From: Saposhnikovia divaricata
Lineage: Eukaryota; Streptophyta; Magnoliopsida; Apiales; Apiaceae
Reading direction: 5' to 3'
Assembly (NCBI GenBank): GCA_036435485.1
Contig: JAZHRN010000137.1
Span: 930,001-994,000 of the forward strand
DNA length: 64,000 nt
The first letter of the stretch is position 1. Each line of letters starts with the position of its first letter. The notes beneath the pieces were generated by a model. It saw nothing but the letters and a program-made list of their open reading frames with translations, was not told the origin of the DNA and ran no database searches. This document shows, piece after piece, positions 33,969 to 46,126 of the stretch. The position numbers and the translations under genes were made by a program.

Positions 33969-35064
33969 TGTTAGGTCCAAATGTGTTGTAGAGGGGGGGG
34001 TGAATACAACTTTTCGAATATGAGAGGCAATAAAAACGATGCAATAAATGAACACACAGATTCAAGGAATATATTTCTTTATATATAACTTGAAAGGGTT
34101 GCTACAACATTCATTACAAAGTATAACAGAAGTTGAGAGAGAAGTGAATGATACTAAGCTCTGTGAATGCACTCTCTCTTTTTCTCTTGTGTTTTTCTCT
34201 AGAATTGCTCACTCTCTTACTAAAACATTACACAAGTACTTCTATTTATACTACATGTAATCTATGTCCTGTAGTCTTCAAAGACTAAGATGTACGTGGC
34301 CCAATGATGTCCACATAAATCTTGCCTTATCTTGAAAGCTTGGAAATCTGCCAATCAGAAGATGCCATGTGTCATGTTGAAGCTGCACCTAAGTAGAACT
34401 TCTACTTGAGAATTTCTACTTGGCTATCTCGAAATTCCTAAGTGGAACTTCTACTTGGCTATCTCGAAATTCCTAAGTAGAACTTCTACTTGAGAATTTC
34501 TACTTAGCCATCCAGAACATTTAGTACTTAGAAAATATTCTGGTCTTCAACTTGAAACTTCAATGCACATCTTGAACTTGTGATATCTTCATGTCTTCTT
34601 TATTCTTCAACAAGCTCTTGAACATGGTTCTTTATTACTGACATAAACTTGCTATCAATGTCCTGACACTTGATGCACTGGTCTGGTTCATAAGTGACTA
34701 GTCTTGATAGTGTTTCTGCTTCTTGAATAAATTACCATATTCACTGAATAACTTGGCTTTCCAATATTTGCTTTCCTTCTTCTTCACTTGAAATCAATTG
34801 GTCTTGTTGATACTGATAGTTATGATCTTGATTCTTGATTTATCAAATCACTGAGGCATGAACAACTTTAACTTGAACTTCTCTCAATGATTTCTTCTTG
34901 GCTTGATCATAGTTAGCATGTTTAATTGTATCAATTACCTTGTCTTCATTTAGTGTTGATTTCTTGTGACTTCCTGTTCTTGATTTTCTTCTGGTTAAGT
35001 ATCTTTTCTTTTAGTTTGAGTTACATTAGTTATAGTGTTACAAGTTTATACACTCTGCCTTTCA
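33969..35064 (-). repeat. 3' LTR of SIRE-B
   Basis: Minus strand TGAAAGGCAG...GACCTAACA. TATA box on the minus strand (TATAAATAG) at 34242-34250. The U3 contains repeated near-palindromes AAGTAGAACTTCTACTT and TATCTCGAAATTCCTAAG at 34391-34510. A run of eight or nine G lies close to the end (about 33993-34000). Confidence 0.94.
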
Positions 35065-35410
35065 ATCTCCCCCAATTTGATTGTCCAACAATGACATTCA
35101 AATTAATGAAGGATAACTCAACTAAACAATGAGACGAGAAAAGATAATTAACATTACAGTCTTGAATAATATACAATTGAAAAGAACTTGAAAACAATAC
35201 AATGAACATAAAAACTAGAAACAGAATTCGAACCTCGAATTAAAGATCATTTGAGTGATTCCTATCACCTGGATTATTTCATACCTTCTAGTCAAACTTA
35301 TATCACCTTATTGGATTCACTCTTAGGTGAATTTTCCTCAAGTGAGTTAAAGCAACCGAAAGACATGAAGTTTTTCCAACTTCAAGTTCACACCACTCTG
35401 ACCTTTAACC
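35065..35410 (-). other. SIRE-B polypurine tract and 3' untranslated region
   Basis: Minus strand TTGGGGGAGAT (35065-35075) touches the LTR start and is the plus-strand primer. The rest is untranslated sequence downstream of ORF3. Confidence 0.8.
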
Positions 35411-38400
35411 CTAATTCCGTTTCCTCTTTCTAGCTTCAGCAGCTTGGTCTCTTTCTTCTTTCTGCCTTTTGAGCTTCTCCTTCTGCTGCTTTTCTTTCTT
35501 GTATACTGGATCTTTAAGCTGCTTCCACCTAGCATTCAACAGACTTACAGCTTCCATTTCTAGAGGGTTCTTGGGCTCTGGATAAGGATGTTTGAAAAGC
35601 CTTCTGAGTTTGTCCACCTCCTGAGTAGTCCTGATCTTTGGAATATCCTCAAAGTTCTTCATGATGAGCTGAGATTTCCAATGAGTTTTATCAGCTTTAA
35701 ACTGACAATAGATCATCTTGGGGTAGCCCTTGACACGGTTAGTATTGTGGACACTAGCCGCATCTCGCTCCATTTGCTTCTTTTCCACCACTACTTCAGA
35801 CAGGTAACTCACGAGTCTCTGCTTTTCTTCAACAAACTTGTCTTCCACTTCGCCCCATTTGAACACATATAACACTTTCTCTAGAAATGCAGCATCTTGA
35901 GTCTGTAGCAGCCATTGTCTACTCATATGCAAGAGTGTTTGTTTCTGGTCTGCATCTATGTATGCTAAGGCATCAGCTGTATCATCAGCATAAGAGTGTA
36001 TCCAGTATACACTATCTTTCCCTGGAACGCCAACTGCCTCCCTTATTTCTCCTTGTTCCAGTTCTCCAGAAGGAAGAGTCAAAGCTTCATCTACATTCTT
36101 CATTGCTTGAAGAATATTCCATTTCTGTTCTATCAGCTCCGGCTCAATCTTCACGTTGTCGAGAGGGTTTGGAGCAATGACATCACACTTCCACACCTCA
36201 TTGCTCTTCAAGAATATGACTCTTTCAATGATCCTCACGGATTTATCTTTAAGCTCAGAGGCGAATCCCTTACCCATCATTTGTCTACATACTGCTTTAA
36301 GAGATTCCACTGAAAGTTCCATTAAGTCCTTTTCCTCCATGCTCACCCTCTTCATCTTTCCTTGAACCACCATCCGGACAAAATTTGGATAAGCTGAGAA
36401 TTCTGGACCCTTGTCCTCTGCTAGCTGCATTAACTGATCCCTGTACAGAATGCTTAGCTCTTCAGATTGAGAGTACTGAATTTTAGTCGCTAGCAAGAAC
36501 AACTCTGACGCAGATCTTCTCATTATGAATTGGTCATCCACAAATAGGAAAGATGTTGGGACTCCTTCTACCAAAGACAAGATAACCTGCCACTCCTTAA
36601 GATTTGCATTGTATCCAACCCTGACTTTAGAAATTAATCTCTTCAAAGCATTTATATAGTCCCCAGTCATTGGATTCTGCAAATTCAAGTTGTAGAACAG
36701 ATCATCTGCATCCTTGTTATGAACTCCTTTTGCACATGGTCCCATCATTATCTTCCTTGCTTCATCCCATTTCTGCCCTATCCTTCTTTTGTCCAGATCA
36801 ACTTGAGGATTGGCTAGCCTTGCAAGCTCATACTCATACTGCTTCCCTTGTAGCTCCACCTTCTGTTCTAGGAACGCAGCATGTTCTTGCATCATCTTCA
36901 TTTTATGGAACTGAGCTTGTTCCAAGGCTAACTGTTGAGACTGCAGGGTTTCTTCATCAACAGGATCTTCTTCAGGCATTCCGAAAGACATACCAGCACC
37001 TCCACCTTGTTCCTTCAAAGATCGCTTTACAGCATGTGCGAAAGGTACGTCTTCCATATCAGAATCTGAATCTAGTACCTCCTGTACTGTGTCCTGATGA
37101 CTCAGGTCAATAACTGGTTCATCTTCTTCAACCATTATTGCCTTACCCTTTCTCCTCCTCAGAGCCTCTTCAGCAACAGCAGGCTCAATTTCTGGTTCCT
37201 TAACAAGATCAGCGGGTTCTTCAATTTCTTCGATGTGAACTGCCTGCTGTCTCGTCTCCTTTCCACTCTCCCCCTTAGGTGAGTTATCCTGAGCTCCACC
37301 ATGGTCTTCAGATCCACCAGCTGCATAGGAACCTCCAAAACCAGAACCAGAGGCTCCCGCTCCACCAGCACCACCTGCACCACCTGCTCCAGCATCGGGG
37401 GGAGGTTGTTCCGACTCGAAGCACTCCGGGGGCACAAAACTTCTGACTGCGAACATCATTCTACTGATCTCCACAATCATTGTATGCATTGTAGACTCCA
37501 ATGCCCCCATCCTCTCATTGAGAGTGCTTCCCAAGACACCACCAGCATGGCCCAAGTCATTTACCTTATTTGTCAAATCATCAAAAGCTGTAGCTTGACT
37601 TGCCATTCTTGCTGCGTAGTCGTCTAGAGCCCGTTGATTGTTTCCAACATTAATCCCCAACTGCCCCATCGACTGTCCGAACTGCTCCATTTTATTCTCC
37701 ATTGAAGTCATACGAGTATCAAAATTTTCTGTATTAAGGGACGGTGTTTGGTTTAGGTGACCTCGCTCTAATACGCGTTCTGTTGGTATTTGGCGCTCGG
37801 TTTCGGGCCTTAAAAATGAAGGTCCCTCTCTCCCTAACCTCTCACACACACTCCCTGTCTCACGCTCGTGTATGTCTTCAATGACTGATCCTAAAAGTGA
37901 AGCAGTACCTGCAGAAGCTTGATAAGAAATGTTGTTGACAGTTATGGGATCAAATTCTGTTTGTTCCTGAGTTGGAATCTCAGTCTGAGAGGCTGCAAAG
38001 TGTCCTTGTACGACATCAGAACCGATCCTCTTTGCAGCATCAGTACGTACCGGTGAAGGTACGGCTGAAGTTCTTAATACTTCATGTCCTCTTGAAGCAA
38101 CAGTATCATCAAGAGGCACATCATCTTGACCAAAATCAAAGTCCCTATGTGCAGAATGTTCAAGGGGTGAACCACTCGCGTGAGGTGGAGTGGTTGCTTG
38201 TGACACGCTAGGGTTTGACTGTGGTTGTGAAGTAGCAGCGTGGAAAAGTTTGGCTTTCTTGCGAAAAAGTTGCTGCTCTTCGGGTTCATTCTCCTCATCG
38301 TCTTGTATAATTATACGTGCTGGTTTTCTGACTTCCGTTAACAGGGGTGATAAAGAATAGGAATGTGTATCAGACTCAGAGTCAGAAATATGGCTCTTAC

Positions 38401-39439
38401 CCTGGGATAGATCCTGCGGGTTAGCAGTCTCATGGGTCGCGGAATCAGAAACGTAGGAGGAGGAATGAATAGTATGCATAGAGAGATTACCTGATTGCTT
38501 ACCTTGTGCATCATCGCTTTCCTCATCCGGAATCTCATCAAATGCCTCAGCATGAACAGATGGATTTTGAGCATGTGATGAGACTTGTGATGATGCCTCC
38601 AAATTGGTAACTCCTGCATCATATCTAAGCCACATTTGTATATTTTCAGGAGTAGACATTGGCTTACCTTGATGTTTATCCTGATTTGCAATGGTTGCAA
38701 GTGACTTAGTGCCCATCCCTAGTGATTCAGATGTGGGGCTTCTGGCAAATCCCTGTCGAATAGCAAGAGCATCCTTCGGTATTAAGTCATTGATTAGCAT
38801 TTGAAGAAACCGAGGAAACCAGCAGACGACATCAGTGGTAGAGAGGTCTCTGCTTGCAAGGGATCCCATTGAGGCCACTATCTCAGAGAGAACTATACGT
38901 CCATAGTTTATATCCAGTTCTCTTGCTAGGGCTACTGCAAAAGTTTGCATGGGAATCGGAATTTGATGAAAGTCTTTTTCGCGTGCCCGAAAACATCTTG
39001 TGATGGCCTCGAAAAAGTAATTCCATTCCGCATGGAAGAATTGCTTTTGGATATTTCCCGTGATTGGGCCTTTTGTAGGATAACATCCAATTTCTTCAAA
39101 GAATCTGAGGCGTTCTGCAGCAGTAGGTTCTGGATCATAGGCATCTTTAATGGGGAATCCTAGAACTCTGTTGACAATTTGTTCTGTCACCTCATATTCC
39201 TGACCCGCTAAGGTAAACCTGAAACCGTAGGGGGTTGATTTACTCCCAAAAGTAACCGCACTAGTCCATAATTGCTGTAAAGCATCATGTACTAGTGTAG
39301 GTTTAGCAGTAAAAGCTTGGCTAGCTTTGGAATACAAATTGAGAAATCGTATCCAAAACTTAAACCGCGGGAGTTGATCACCAATTTCCGTAGAAATATT
39401 GTAAAAATTGTTTTTAGCAAGTGAAAATTGGTGAGCCAT
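35411..39439 (-). CDS. SIRE-B ORF3: 1342-residue protein of unknown function
   Basis: Uninterrupted from ATG 39439 (MAHQFSLAKNN). Residues 1-260 form a folded, mostly helical domain; near residue 136 it has EWNYFFEAITRCF, and near residue 165 MQTFAVALARELDINYGRIV. Residues about 265-550 are Ser/Thr/Gln-rich and probably disordered, with an acidic stretch and the basic patch LFRKKAKLF near 390. Residues 560-655 look like coiled coil (MENKMEQFGQSMGQLG and following heptads). Near 690 is a Gly/Ala run. Residues 790 to the end form a charged helical C-terminal domain ending in a Lys/Arg-rich tail. I see no signal peptide and no membrane segment, so the env-like label often given to SIRE third ORFs is not supported. 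The homologous ORF in SIRE-A shares the N-terminal domain and the basic patch at the same place. A nuclear, nucleic-acid-associated role is a guess. Confidence 0.8.
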   Translation of the reverse strand: MAHQFSLAKNNFYNISTEIGDQLPRFKFWIRFLNLYSKASQAFTAKPTLVHDALQQLWTSAVTFGSKSTPYGFRFTLAGQEYEVTEQIVNRVLGFPIKDAYDPEPTAAERLRFFEEIGCYPTKGPITGNIQKQFFHAEWNYFFEAITRCFRAREKDFHQIPIPMQTFAVALARELDINYGRIVLSEIVASMGSLASRDLSTTDVVCWFPRFLQMLINDLIPKDALAIRQGFARSPTSESLGMGTKSLATIANQDKHQGKPMSTPENIQMWLRYDAGVTNLEASSQVSSHAQNPSVHAEAFDEIPDEESDDAQGKQSGNLSMHTIHSSSYVSDSATHETANPQDLSQGKSHISDSESDTHSYSLSPLLTEVRKPARIIIQDDEENEPEEQQLFRKKAKLFHAATSQPQSNPSVSQATTPPHASGSPLEHSAHRDFDFGQDDVPLDDTVASRGHEVLRTSAVPSPVRTDAAKRIGSDVVQGHFAASQTEIPTQEQTEFDPITVNNISYQASAGTASLLGSVIEDIHERETGSVCERLGREGPSFLRPETERQIPTERVLERGHLNQTPSLNTENFDTRMTSMENKMEQFGQSMGQLGINVGNNQRALDDYAARMASQATAFDDLTNKVNDLGHAGGVLGSTLNERMGALESTMHTMIVEISRMMFAVRSFVPPECFESEQPPPDAGAGGAGGAGGAGASGSGFGGSYAAGGSEDHGGAQDNSPKGESGKETRQQAVHIEEIEEPADLVKEPEIEPAVAEEALRRRKGKAIMVEEDEPVIDLSHQDTVQEVLDSDSDMEDVPFAHAVKRSLKEQGGGAGMSFGMPEEDPVDEETLQSQQLALEQAQFHKMKMMQEHAAFLEQKVELQGKQYEYELARLANPQVDLDKRRIGQKWDEARKIMMGPCAKGVHNKDADDLFYNLNLQNPMTGDYINALKRLISKVRVGYNANLKEWQVILSLVEGVPTSFLFVDDQFIMRRSASELFLLATKIQYSQSEELSILYRDQLMQLAEDKGPEFSAYPNFVRMVVQGKMKRVSMEEKDLMELSVESLKAVCRQMMGKGFASELKDKSVRIIERVIFLKSNEVWKCDVIAPNPLDNVKIEPELIEQKWNILQAMKNVDEALTLPSGELEQGEIREAVGVPGKDSVYWIHSYADDTADALAYIDADQKQTLLHMSRQWLLQTQDAAFLEKVLYVFKWGEVEDKFVEEKQRLVSYLSEVVVEKKQMERDAASVHNTNRVKGYPKMIYCQFKADKTHWKSQLIMKNFEDIPKIRTTQEVDKLRRLFKHPYPEPKNPLEMEAVSLLNARWKQLKDPVYKKEKQQKEKLKRQKEERDQAAEARKRKRN

Positions 39440-41296
39440 TTTGATTAAATGTTTTTCTTTTAAAAGATGTGAATTTTTATTTTTATTTTGAAAAACAATT
39501 AATTTAGGAATTATCAGTTATATCCCTTTTAATTTAACAAAAAAAGACCAAAAGTCACTTTTGAAAGATTAAACTACGGGTTATAGATAATTATCACTGT
39601 GAGAGGCGAAAATCAACAACCAATTAACAGAATCTGATACTAGTGAAATCAGTGAAGTTATGTGTGTACACACCAGTGAAATCGTGTGTATATGACTGTG
39701 AAACGGTGTGTGTATATACGTATGTATATATATGTCGAGAAAGAAGAACAAATTCACAAACACACAAACTCAGATATTACTGGTCACTCAGATAATGGCA
39801 GTAAAAAATCGGGCAGTAATTCGTTGTCCGTATGAGATTAGTCACAAAGATTACGAATCAGTGGTTGTAAGTCAAAATCGCCTGTATGTATTTGGGGCGG
39901 CTGTAAAACTCAATTAGGTAAAAGTGAAAGAATAGATCGAGTTAGAGAAGTATATATATACATTAATGTGAAATGACAAAAATGTCCCTGTTAAAAAATG
40001 TGAAAAGTACTAAGTCCATACAGGGGACATCTAAGTCGAACTCTATCTCGAACTTTTCTATCTCGAACTTTTCTATCTCGAACATCAAGTCGAACTTCGA
40101 GATAAAGTTCGAGATAGAAGTTAACTCGAACAATTATGCACAAAGAAGCACTTTAACCAAAATTACAGCAGAAACTATAGGGAAATACTATCTTGAACAT
40201 TATTGATTTGTAGTAAACTTGGAAAAACAGAAAATTCAAGATACTTTTCGAGTTAGAGTCTATCTCGAACATCAAGTCGAAATTCGAGTTGAGTTTCGAG
40301 ATAGACTAAGTACTCTATCTCGAACATCAAGTCGAACTTCGAGATAAAGTTCGAGATAGAAGTTAACTAGAAGTTAATCTCAAATTCTTTCCAAAATACT
40401 TCCTTGAATCAAAAAGTCCAGGGTAATTCAAGATATGTTTCGAGTTAGGAGTGTAACTCGAAAAATTCCCTTTAGCTTAACTGAGAACTCTATCTCGAAC
40501 ACCAAGTCGAAATTCGAGTTGAGTTTCGAGATAGACTAAGAACTCTATCTCGAACATCAAGTCGAACTTCGAGATAAAGTTCGAGATAGACTAACTCGAA
40601 GTTAATTCTCAGTTCTTTTCAAAATATTCCCTTAATGGAAACCTTATCTCAACCTTAGAGATAAAATTCGAGATAGACTTTATCTCGAATATTTTGAAGA
40701 TAGAACTAGGCACACTGGTAACTCGAACTCGAACTCTAAGTCGAATTTCGAGATGAATTTCGAGATAGGTACTAACTCGAAATTCTTCCCAGACTTAGAA
40801 TTTTCAAAACTTCACCCTGGAAGCTCAAGTCGAAATTCAAGTCGAATTTCTACATGAGTTTCGAGATAGAGACTAACTCGAAATTTTGAAGATACTTAGA
40901 ATAATTTGACAATTTTTCTTTGAAAAACTCAACAATTAATTTTGCCAAATTAATATAAATATCAATTCAAGGATTTTAATATATGACATAATTAAAACAT
41001 TCCTTGATAATTCTAAGGCCTCTAATTACATGAAAAACACAGGTAAATTCATCTAAAAATCATGCAATATTTAGACTATTATGAATTTAACTCCCCCTAT
41101 GATCATGCAATCTAACAAGCATAAATTCACAGATTTGTGCTATAGAAGACACTTAAAACACAATGAATTCATGCAAAATCACACTATATGCAACCTATAA
41201 CAATCATTAATTAGGCATATTAAAGTCTAAGCACATAATGATTGATTAGCTTGCACATACAAACATAAACATGGATTTTACAGATAGAAGGCTTTA
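39440..41296 (-). repeat. SIRE-B inter-ORF spacer with palindromic repeats
   Basis: Non-coding 1.86 kb. About 40020-40900 is packed with variants of TCTCGAAC, AAGTCGAA and TTCGAGATA in both orientations, for example GTCGAACTTCGAGATAAAG. A longer unit of about 55 bp recurs near 40075, 40320 and 40545. The words are self-complementary, so strong hairpins are expected. A promoter or splice acceptor for ORF3 could lie in the remaining sequence, but none is certain. Confidence 0.8.
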
Positions 41297-44200
41297 CTAA
41301 CTTGTGTTAAGCATTCCCAATTCACCAACCAACCTATTGAATGTTACTTCATCAAGAGGTTTGGTGAATATATCTGCAATTTGTTGCATTGTGGGCACAA
41401 AATGTAGCTCCACAGTCCCCTCCTCGACATGTTCTCTTATGAAATGATACCTGATGTCAATATGCTTGGTTCTTGAGTGATCTACAGGATTGTTGGTTAT
41501 GGCAATGGCACTTGTGTTGTCACACATGATTGGAATTTTCTTGTGCTCCATGCCATAATCCTTCAATTGGTTCCTCATCCACAGTATTTGAGCTACACAG
41601 CTTCCAGCAGCAATGTACTCAGCTTCAGCAGTAGAAGTAGATACTGTATGTTGTTTTTTACTTTGCCAGGACACCAATCTTCTGCCAAGAAATTGGCAAG
41701 CACCAGATGTGCTTTTCCTATCAATCCTGCAACCTGCATAGTCTGAATCCGAATAGCCAATAAGATTAAAACCTGTATCTCTTGGGTACCAAATCCCTAG
41801 ATTTGGTGTGCCCTTGAGATACCTAAAAATTCTTTTGACGGCTACGAGATGTGATTCTCTAGGATCCGCTTGGAACCTTGCACATAAACAAGTTGCGAAC
41901 ATTATATCTGGTCTACTTGCAGTTAAATAGAGGAGTGAGCCAATCATACCTCGATAGCTTGTGATGTCAACTGATTTACCTGATTTGTCTTCATCAAGCT
42001 TCGTGGCTGTTGCCATAGGAGTCTTAGCTGCTGATGCATCTTCTAGATTATACTTCTTGAGTAAATCTCTGACGTACTTGGATTGACAGATAAAGATACC
42101 ATCTTTTCTCTGACTGATCTGTAATCCAAGGAAGAAGGACAGCTCTCCCATCATGCTCATCTCATATTTTTCCTGCATTAGCTTGGCAAATTTCTCGCAC
42201 AAGCGCTCATTTGATGACCCAAAAATAATATCGTCCACATATACTTGAACAAGTATTAAGTCATTTCTCACAACTTTATAGAACAATGTTTTATCAATTA
42301 CTCCCCTAACTAAACCATTTTCAATTAAGAATAGAGATAGGGTTTCATACCATCGCCTTGGGGATTGCCTGAGGCCATAGACAGATTTGAAGAGTAGATA
42401 CACAAAATCTGCATGTTCTGGATCAACGAAGCCGGGCGGCTGTTCCAGATACACTTCTTCTTCTAACTCTCCGTTCAGGAAGGCACTTTTCACGTCCATC
42501 TGGAATACCTTGAAGTTCTTATGTGCTGCAAATGCCAAGAACATCCTGACTGCCTCAAGTCTTGCAACTGGTGCATAGGTTTCATCATTATCAATTCCTT
42601 CTCGCTGAGAATAACCTTTTGCAACCAAACGAGCCTTGTTTCGTGTTACAAGTCCGTTTTCATCCAGTTTATTTCTGAATACCCACCTAGCTCCAATTAC
42701 GGATTTGTTCTTTGGTCGGGGTACCAGTTTCCAAACTTTCTGCCTTTCAAACTGATTGAGTTCCTCTTGCATTGCAATTACCCAATCAGCATCGCCAAGA
42801 GCTTCTTCTATTTCTTTAGGTTCAAGCTTGGATAAGAACCCAGAATATAAGGAGATATTAGCCATGTCAGCTCTTGCGGTTCTTCTAGTAGTCACACCAG
42901 CATCTGGATCACCAATAATTAACTCAAACGGATGGTCTCTATTCCATACCCGTTCACCTGGAAATTGTCTAGATGATTCAGCTTGACTTTCTGAGATGGG
43001 GTGCTGACTACTTTGATTATTTTCACTAACTCCCCCTGAGTTAGTGCCAGCTCCTACAGAACTAGAGTCAACTCGACTCGAGCCTTGAACAGTAGTCCTT
43101 GAGCTGCTATTTACTCCCCCTGAGTTGTTGCCGGTTGGTACTGAAGAGGTCTCTCCTGATCTTGTAGAATTAGCTCGTTCACTAGACTCAGGTTCTTCAC
43201 GTACACTTGGAACATTTAATGGAACAACCAACTCAGGTTCATCTTCAAGATCTTCTAAGTCCAGATTCTGAAATTTTAGGGACTCAGGTTCACTAGAATC
43301 TCTTGAAATTGATGAGAGTTTGGTATCGTCGAATCTGACGTTGTAACTTTCAGTCACTTTTCGATCATTCACTAAGAACACTCTATAAGCTGCCACCACG
43401 TCTGTAGAGTAACCAACAAAGATTCCTTCACGAGCTTTTGCTGCAAACTTGCCTAGATTTTCATCATCTATAAGCACATAGCATTTTGCTCCGAAGACAT
43501 GAAAGTATTTGATTGTTGGTCTTCTGTTGTTCATTAGCTCACATGGTGTCTTTTCTTTATCTTTTATGATCAAGGTTCTATTTTGAGTGTAACAAACGGT
43601 ACTCACTGCTTCGGCCCAGAAATACAAAGGAAGTTTTGAATCATACAACAAAGTTCTTGCTGCTTCAACCAAAGTTCTATTCTTCCTTTCAACTACTCCA
43701 TTTTGCTGTGGAGTTCTCGGGGCTGAATACTGACGACGTATTCCCTTAGATACACAGAAGTCATTTAGCACTGCGTTTTTGAATTCAGTGCCATTGTCTG
43801 ATCTAATCGTCTTCACAGTAAGTGTTGAAACATTCTCAATTTGAGTGATGTGATCAATGATTAAGAAAGGTACTTCGTCTTTCGTCATTGCGAACAATAC
43901 CCATGTATACTTGGAGAAGTCATCCACGATTACCAAAGCATATCTTTTCCTAGACAAAGATAGGACATTCACTGGGCCAAACAAATCCATATGAAGAAGT
44001 TGTAGAGGCTCAGTAATACTAGAAATTTCTTTGCTTTTATGCGATGCTCGCTTCGACTTTCCCATTTCATAAGCTTCACAGAGTCCTTTCGGAGCGAACT
44101 CCATTTGAGGTAGATCTCTCACCAATTCTCGCCTTGCGAGAGCATTCATCGTTTTGAAGTTTAAGTGAGATAGCTTTTTGTGCCATAACCAGCTTTCATC

Positions 44201-44650
44201 ATCCGAGGCTTTGCTGTAGAAACAGGTGACCTCATCCTGATTTGCTGAATCCATATCTGCAACAAAAAGATCTGCCTTTCGAACTCCTCTTAAAGCTAGT
44301 GAGCCTTCCTTGATGTGAGTGATTGAGACACCTTTCTTGTTGAAGACAATTTCGTAACCTTTGTCACAGAATTGACTTATACTCAACAGATTGTGCTTTA
44401 GTCCCTCAACATAGGAAATATCTTCAATGATGACATTGCCAGTTTTCAGTTTGCCATATCCCTTAGTCACACCTATGCTGTCATCTCCAAAGGTAACATA
44501 AGGGCCAGCCTTCATAACCAACTCTGTAAGCAGGGACTTGTTTCCAGTCATATGCCTCGATGCTCCACTGTCTAGCACCCATATAACTTTATTTCGATTC
44601 TGCTTAACGCCCTGCAATGACAGATTGATTAGACATTCTTCGGAACCCAA
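41297..44650 (-). CDS. SIRE-B pol polyprotein, intact reading frame
   Basis: 1117 open codons from a TTG at 44650 to 41297; expressed presumably as a gag-pol fusion, since no ATG fits. Order: protease [12 protein letters not shown] (residues about 25-36); GAG-pre-integrase [15 protein letters not shown] (about 155); integrase with MDLFGPVN (Asp), RSDNGTEF (Asp), [11 protein letters not shown] (Glu); a Ser-rich linker (about 450-560); RT with [20 protein letters not shown] and the catalytic [13 protein letters not shown]; RNase H with [25 protein letters not shown] and [12 protein letters not shown], so all catalytic acids are present. It overlaps gag by 22 bases in another frame. Everything needed for reverse transcription and integration appears intact. 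Confidence 0.92.
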   Translation of the reverse strand: MGSEECLINLSLQGVKQNRNKVIWVLDSGASRHMTGNKSLLTELVMKAGPYVTFGDDSIGVTKGYGKLKTGNVIIEDISYVEGLKHNLLSISQFCDKGYEIVFNKKGVSITHIKEGSLALRGVRKADLFVADMDSANQDEVTCFYSKASDDESWLWHKKLSHLNFKTMNALARRELVRDLPQMEFAPKGLCEAYEMGKSKRASHKSKEISSITEPLQLLHMDLFGPVNVLSLSRKRYALVIVDDFSKYTWVLFAMTKDEVPFLIIDHITQIENVSTLTVKTIRSDNGTEFKNAVLNDFCVSKGIRRQYSAPRTPQQNGVVERKNRTLVEAARTLLYDSKLPLYFWAEAVSTVCYTQNRTLIIKDKEKTPCELMNNRRPTIKYFHVFGAKCYVLIDDENLGKFAAKAREGIFVGYSTDVVAAYRVFLVNDRKVTESYNVRFDDTKLSSISRDSSEPESLKFQNLDLEDLEDEPELVVPLNVPSVREEPESSERANSTRSGETSSVPTGNNSGGVNSSSRTTVQGSSRVDSSSVGAGTNSGGVSENNQSSQHPISESQAESSRQFPGERVWNRDHPFELIIGDPDAGVTTRRTARADMANISLYSGFLSKLEPKEIEEALGDADWVIAMQEELNQFERQKVWKLVPRPKNKSVIGARWVFRNKLDENGLVTRNKARLVAKGYSQREGIDNDETYAPVARLEAVRMFLAFAAHKNFKVFQMDVKSAFLNGELEEEVYLEQPPGFVDPEHADFVYLLFKSVYGLRQSPRRWYETLSLFLIENGLVRGVIDKTLFYKVVRNDLILVQVYVDDIIFGSSNERLCEKFAKLMQEKYEMSMMGELSFFLGLQISQRKDGIFICQSKYVRDLLKKYNLEDASAAKTPMATATKLDEDKSGKSVDITSYRGMIGSLLYLTASRPDIMFATCLCARFQADPRESHLVAVKRIFRYLKGTPNLGIWYPRDTGFNLIGYSDSDYAGCRIDRKSTSGACQFLGRRLVSWQSKKQHTVSTSTAEAEYIAAGSCVAQILWMRNQLKDYGMEHKKIPIMCDNTSAIAITNNPVDHSRTKHIDIRYHFIREHVEEGTVELHFVPTMQQIADIFTKPLDEVTFNRLVGELGMLNTS

Positions 44651-45438
44651 CTTTGATTGGGCCCGGCTTTTCGATAAGATCGAGAATCAACAGATTTATC
44701 CTGGCGATCTTCCATCTCAATCTCATATCTAGCTATTAATTCAGTCTCTTCTCTTGAATCATTGTCCCATGCTTGATCTTGAAGTGTTTCCAGCTCATAG
44801 GTCTTTAGTATTCCATAATACTCTTCCAGAGAAGTTGTATGCAAATCTCTGGTTTCTCTGATTGCGTAGACCCTATGCTCAATGCTTTTTGGCTGGTTCC
44901 TCAGATATCTCGTATTTGTTTCAACCATGGGGAGAGTCACACCTCTCAGATTCAAATCCAATACCAACTGACTGAATCGTAGGTAGACATCTGTTATGCC
45001 TTCTCCTTTCCTTATTCTAAAGGTGTCATACTCCATCTTGAGTATGAGTGTTTTGTTGCTTCTGACCTCTGCAGATCCTTCCATGACAACTTCTATCTTG
45101 TCCCAAATCTTCTTCGCTGTAGTCAGACCTTTGACTATGTTGAACATTTCATGATCAAGAGATTCCATCAAGGTTTGTCGTACAGCAGTATCCAAAGCTA
45201 TTTGCTCTTTATCAGCATCCGAAAAGTCCGCTGCCTTTTTGGGCTCAGACCGGGGTGGTATAACCACTCCTCCTTCCGTATGTGAAGGAATAACTGCCAT
45301 TGGGACAAATTTACCCTTGTCAAGGACTTCCAGATATTCAGGGTTAATAGTCTCTAGATATAGTCTCATTCTGAAAACCCATTCTTCATAGTGATCTTTG
45401 TTGAACATTGGGATCTTGAATGCATTTTTAGGAGCCAT
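44629..45438 (-). CDS. SIRE-B gag, short form lacking nucleocapsid
   Basis: 269 codons from ATG 45438 ([15 protein letters not shown]). The copia gag domain ([41 protein letters not shown]) is there. The protein then ends after about 35 residues, without any zinc knuckle and without the coiled coil seen in SIRE-A. The missing segment corresponds to some 450 residues, so a deletion fused the gag end directly to the pol start. A one-base frame difference separates GPNQSWVPK in gag from the pol frame. A capsid could perhaps form, but RNA packaging by a zinc knuckle in cis is impossible. Confidence 0.85.
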   Translation of the reverse strand: MAPKNAFKIPMFNKDHYEEWVFRMRLYLETINPEYLEVLDKGKFVPMAVIPSHTEGGVVIPPRSEPKKAADFSDADKEQIALDTAVRQTLMESLDHEMFNIVKGLTTAKKIWDKIEVVMEGSAEVRSNKTLILKMEYDTFRIRKGEGITDVYLRFSQLVLDLNLRGVTLPMVETNTRYLRNQPKSIEHRVYAIRETRDLHTTSLEEYYGILKTYELETLQDQAWDNDSREETELIARYEIEMEDRQDKSVDSRSYRKAGPNQSWVPKNV

Positions 45439-46126
45439 CTCAATTCTGGTCACTAAAAATTTCTAAGTACCCAAGACTAGGCTATGTAGAATATTTATGT
45501 AGAACTTTTGCCTAAGTCGAAATTTCTCTAAGTAGAAATTTTGCTCAAGTCGAAATCACCAAGTAGAAATTGTCCAAGTCGAAATTCTATGTAGAAATTC
45601 TCAAGTAGAACTTCTATGTAGAAATTTTTGCCTTAGAATAATTTTTCTGCAGATTTCTTTAAATATTGAATAAACAATATTATCACTTTAACACTTTTTG
45701 ACTTTGAATGCTTTACTCACCAAACCCACCTAACCCACATGCTAGGTACTGAGTATGTCTTTTACTTTCGGCTGAATAAAGTAAATCAAAGAATCCAAAA
45801 ACCACCTTTTTATTCTTTTACTATTGAAAAGGAGATCAAAAAGTTGTTGGGTTGTATTCTTTGATAAGAACAGATGATGAACACTCAAGAACACCAAATA
45901 TGAACTAACCCAGATAAATTCACAAAAATTAATTAAAATACACCCAAGCTAAATAATCACACCTGGAGTATTTAAATAATTTTTCAGATGAGTTTTCACT
46001 ACCAACGAATTAAAACACACTTTTCGAGAAAATGAAAAGTAGATCTGAAAAATGAAAACTCACGATTCTTCTACTCAACACAAGGATCTATGTTTTGTAT
46101 GTTAAACATATAGCTCTGATACCAAT
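45439..46126 (-). other. SIRE-B leader with primer site
   Basis: Primer site TGGTATCAGAGC on the minus strand at 46113-46124, two bases from the LTR. The gag-proximal part (45470-45640) is a cluster of AAGTCGAAATT and AAGTAGAAATT words, relatives of the LTR and spacer repeats. No ORF. Confidence 0.85.

Noticed and set aside
35411..39439. Envelope protein identity for SIRE-B ORF3
   Set aside because: No signal peptide, no transmembrane segment and a strongly charged C-terminus; called unknown instead.
40020..40900. Repeats that could suggest a CRISPR array
   Set aside because: Plant DNA inside a retrotransposon; spacing is irregular and repeats occur in both orientations.
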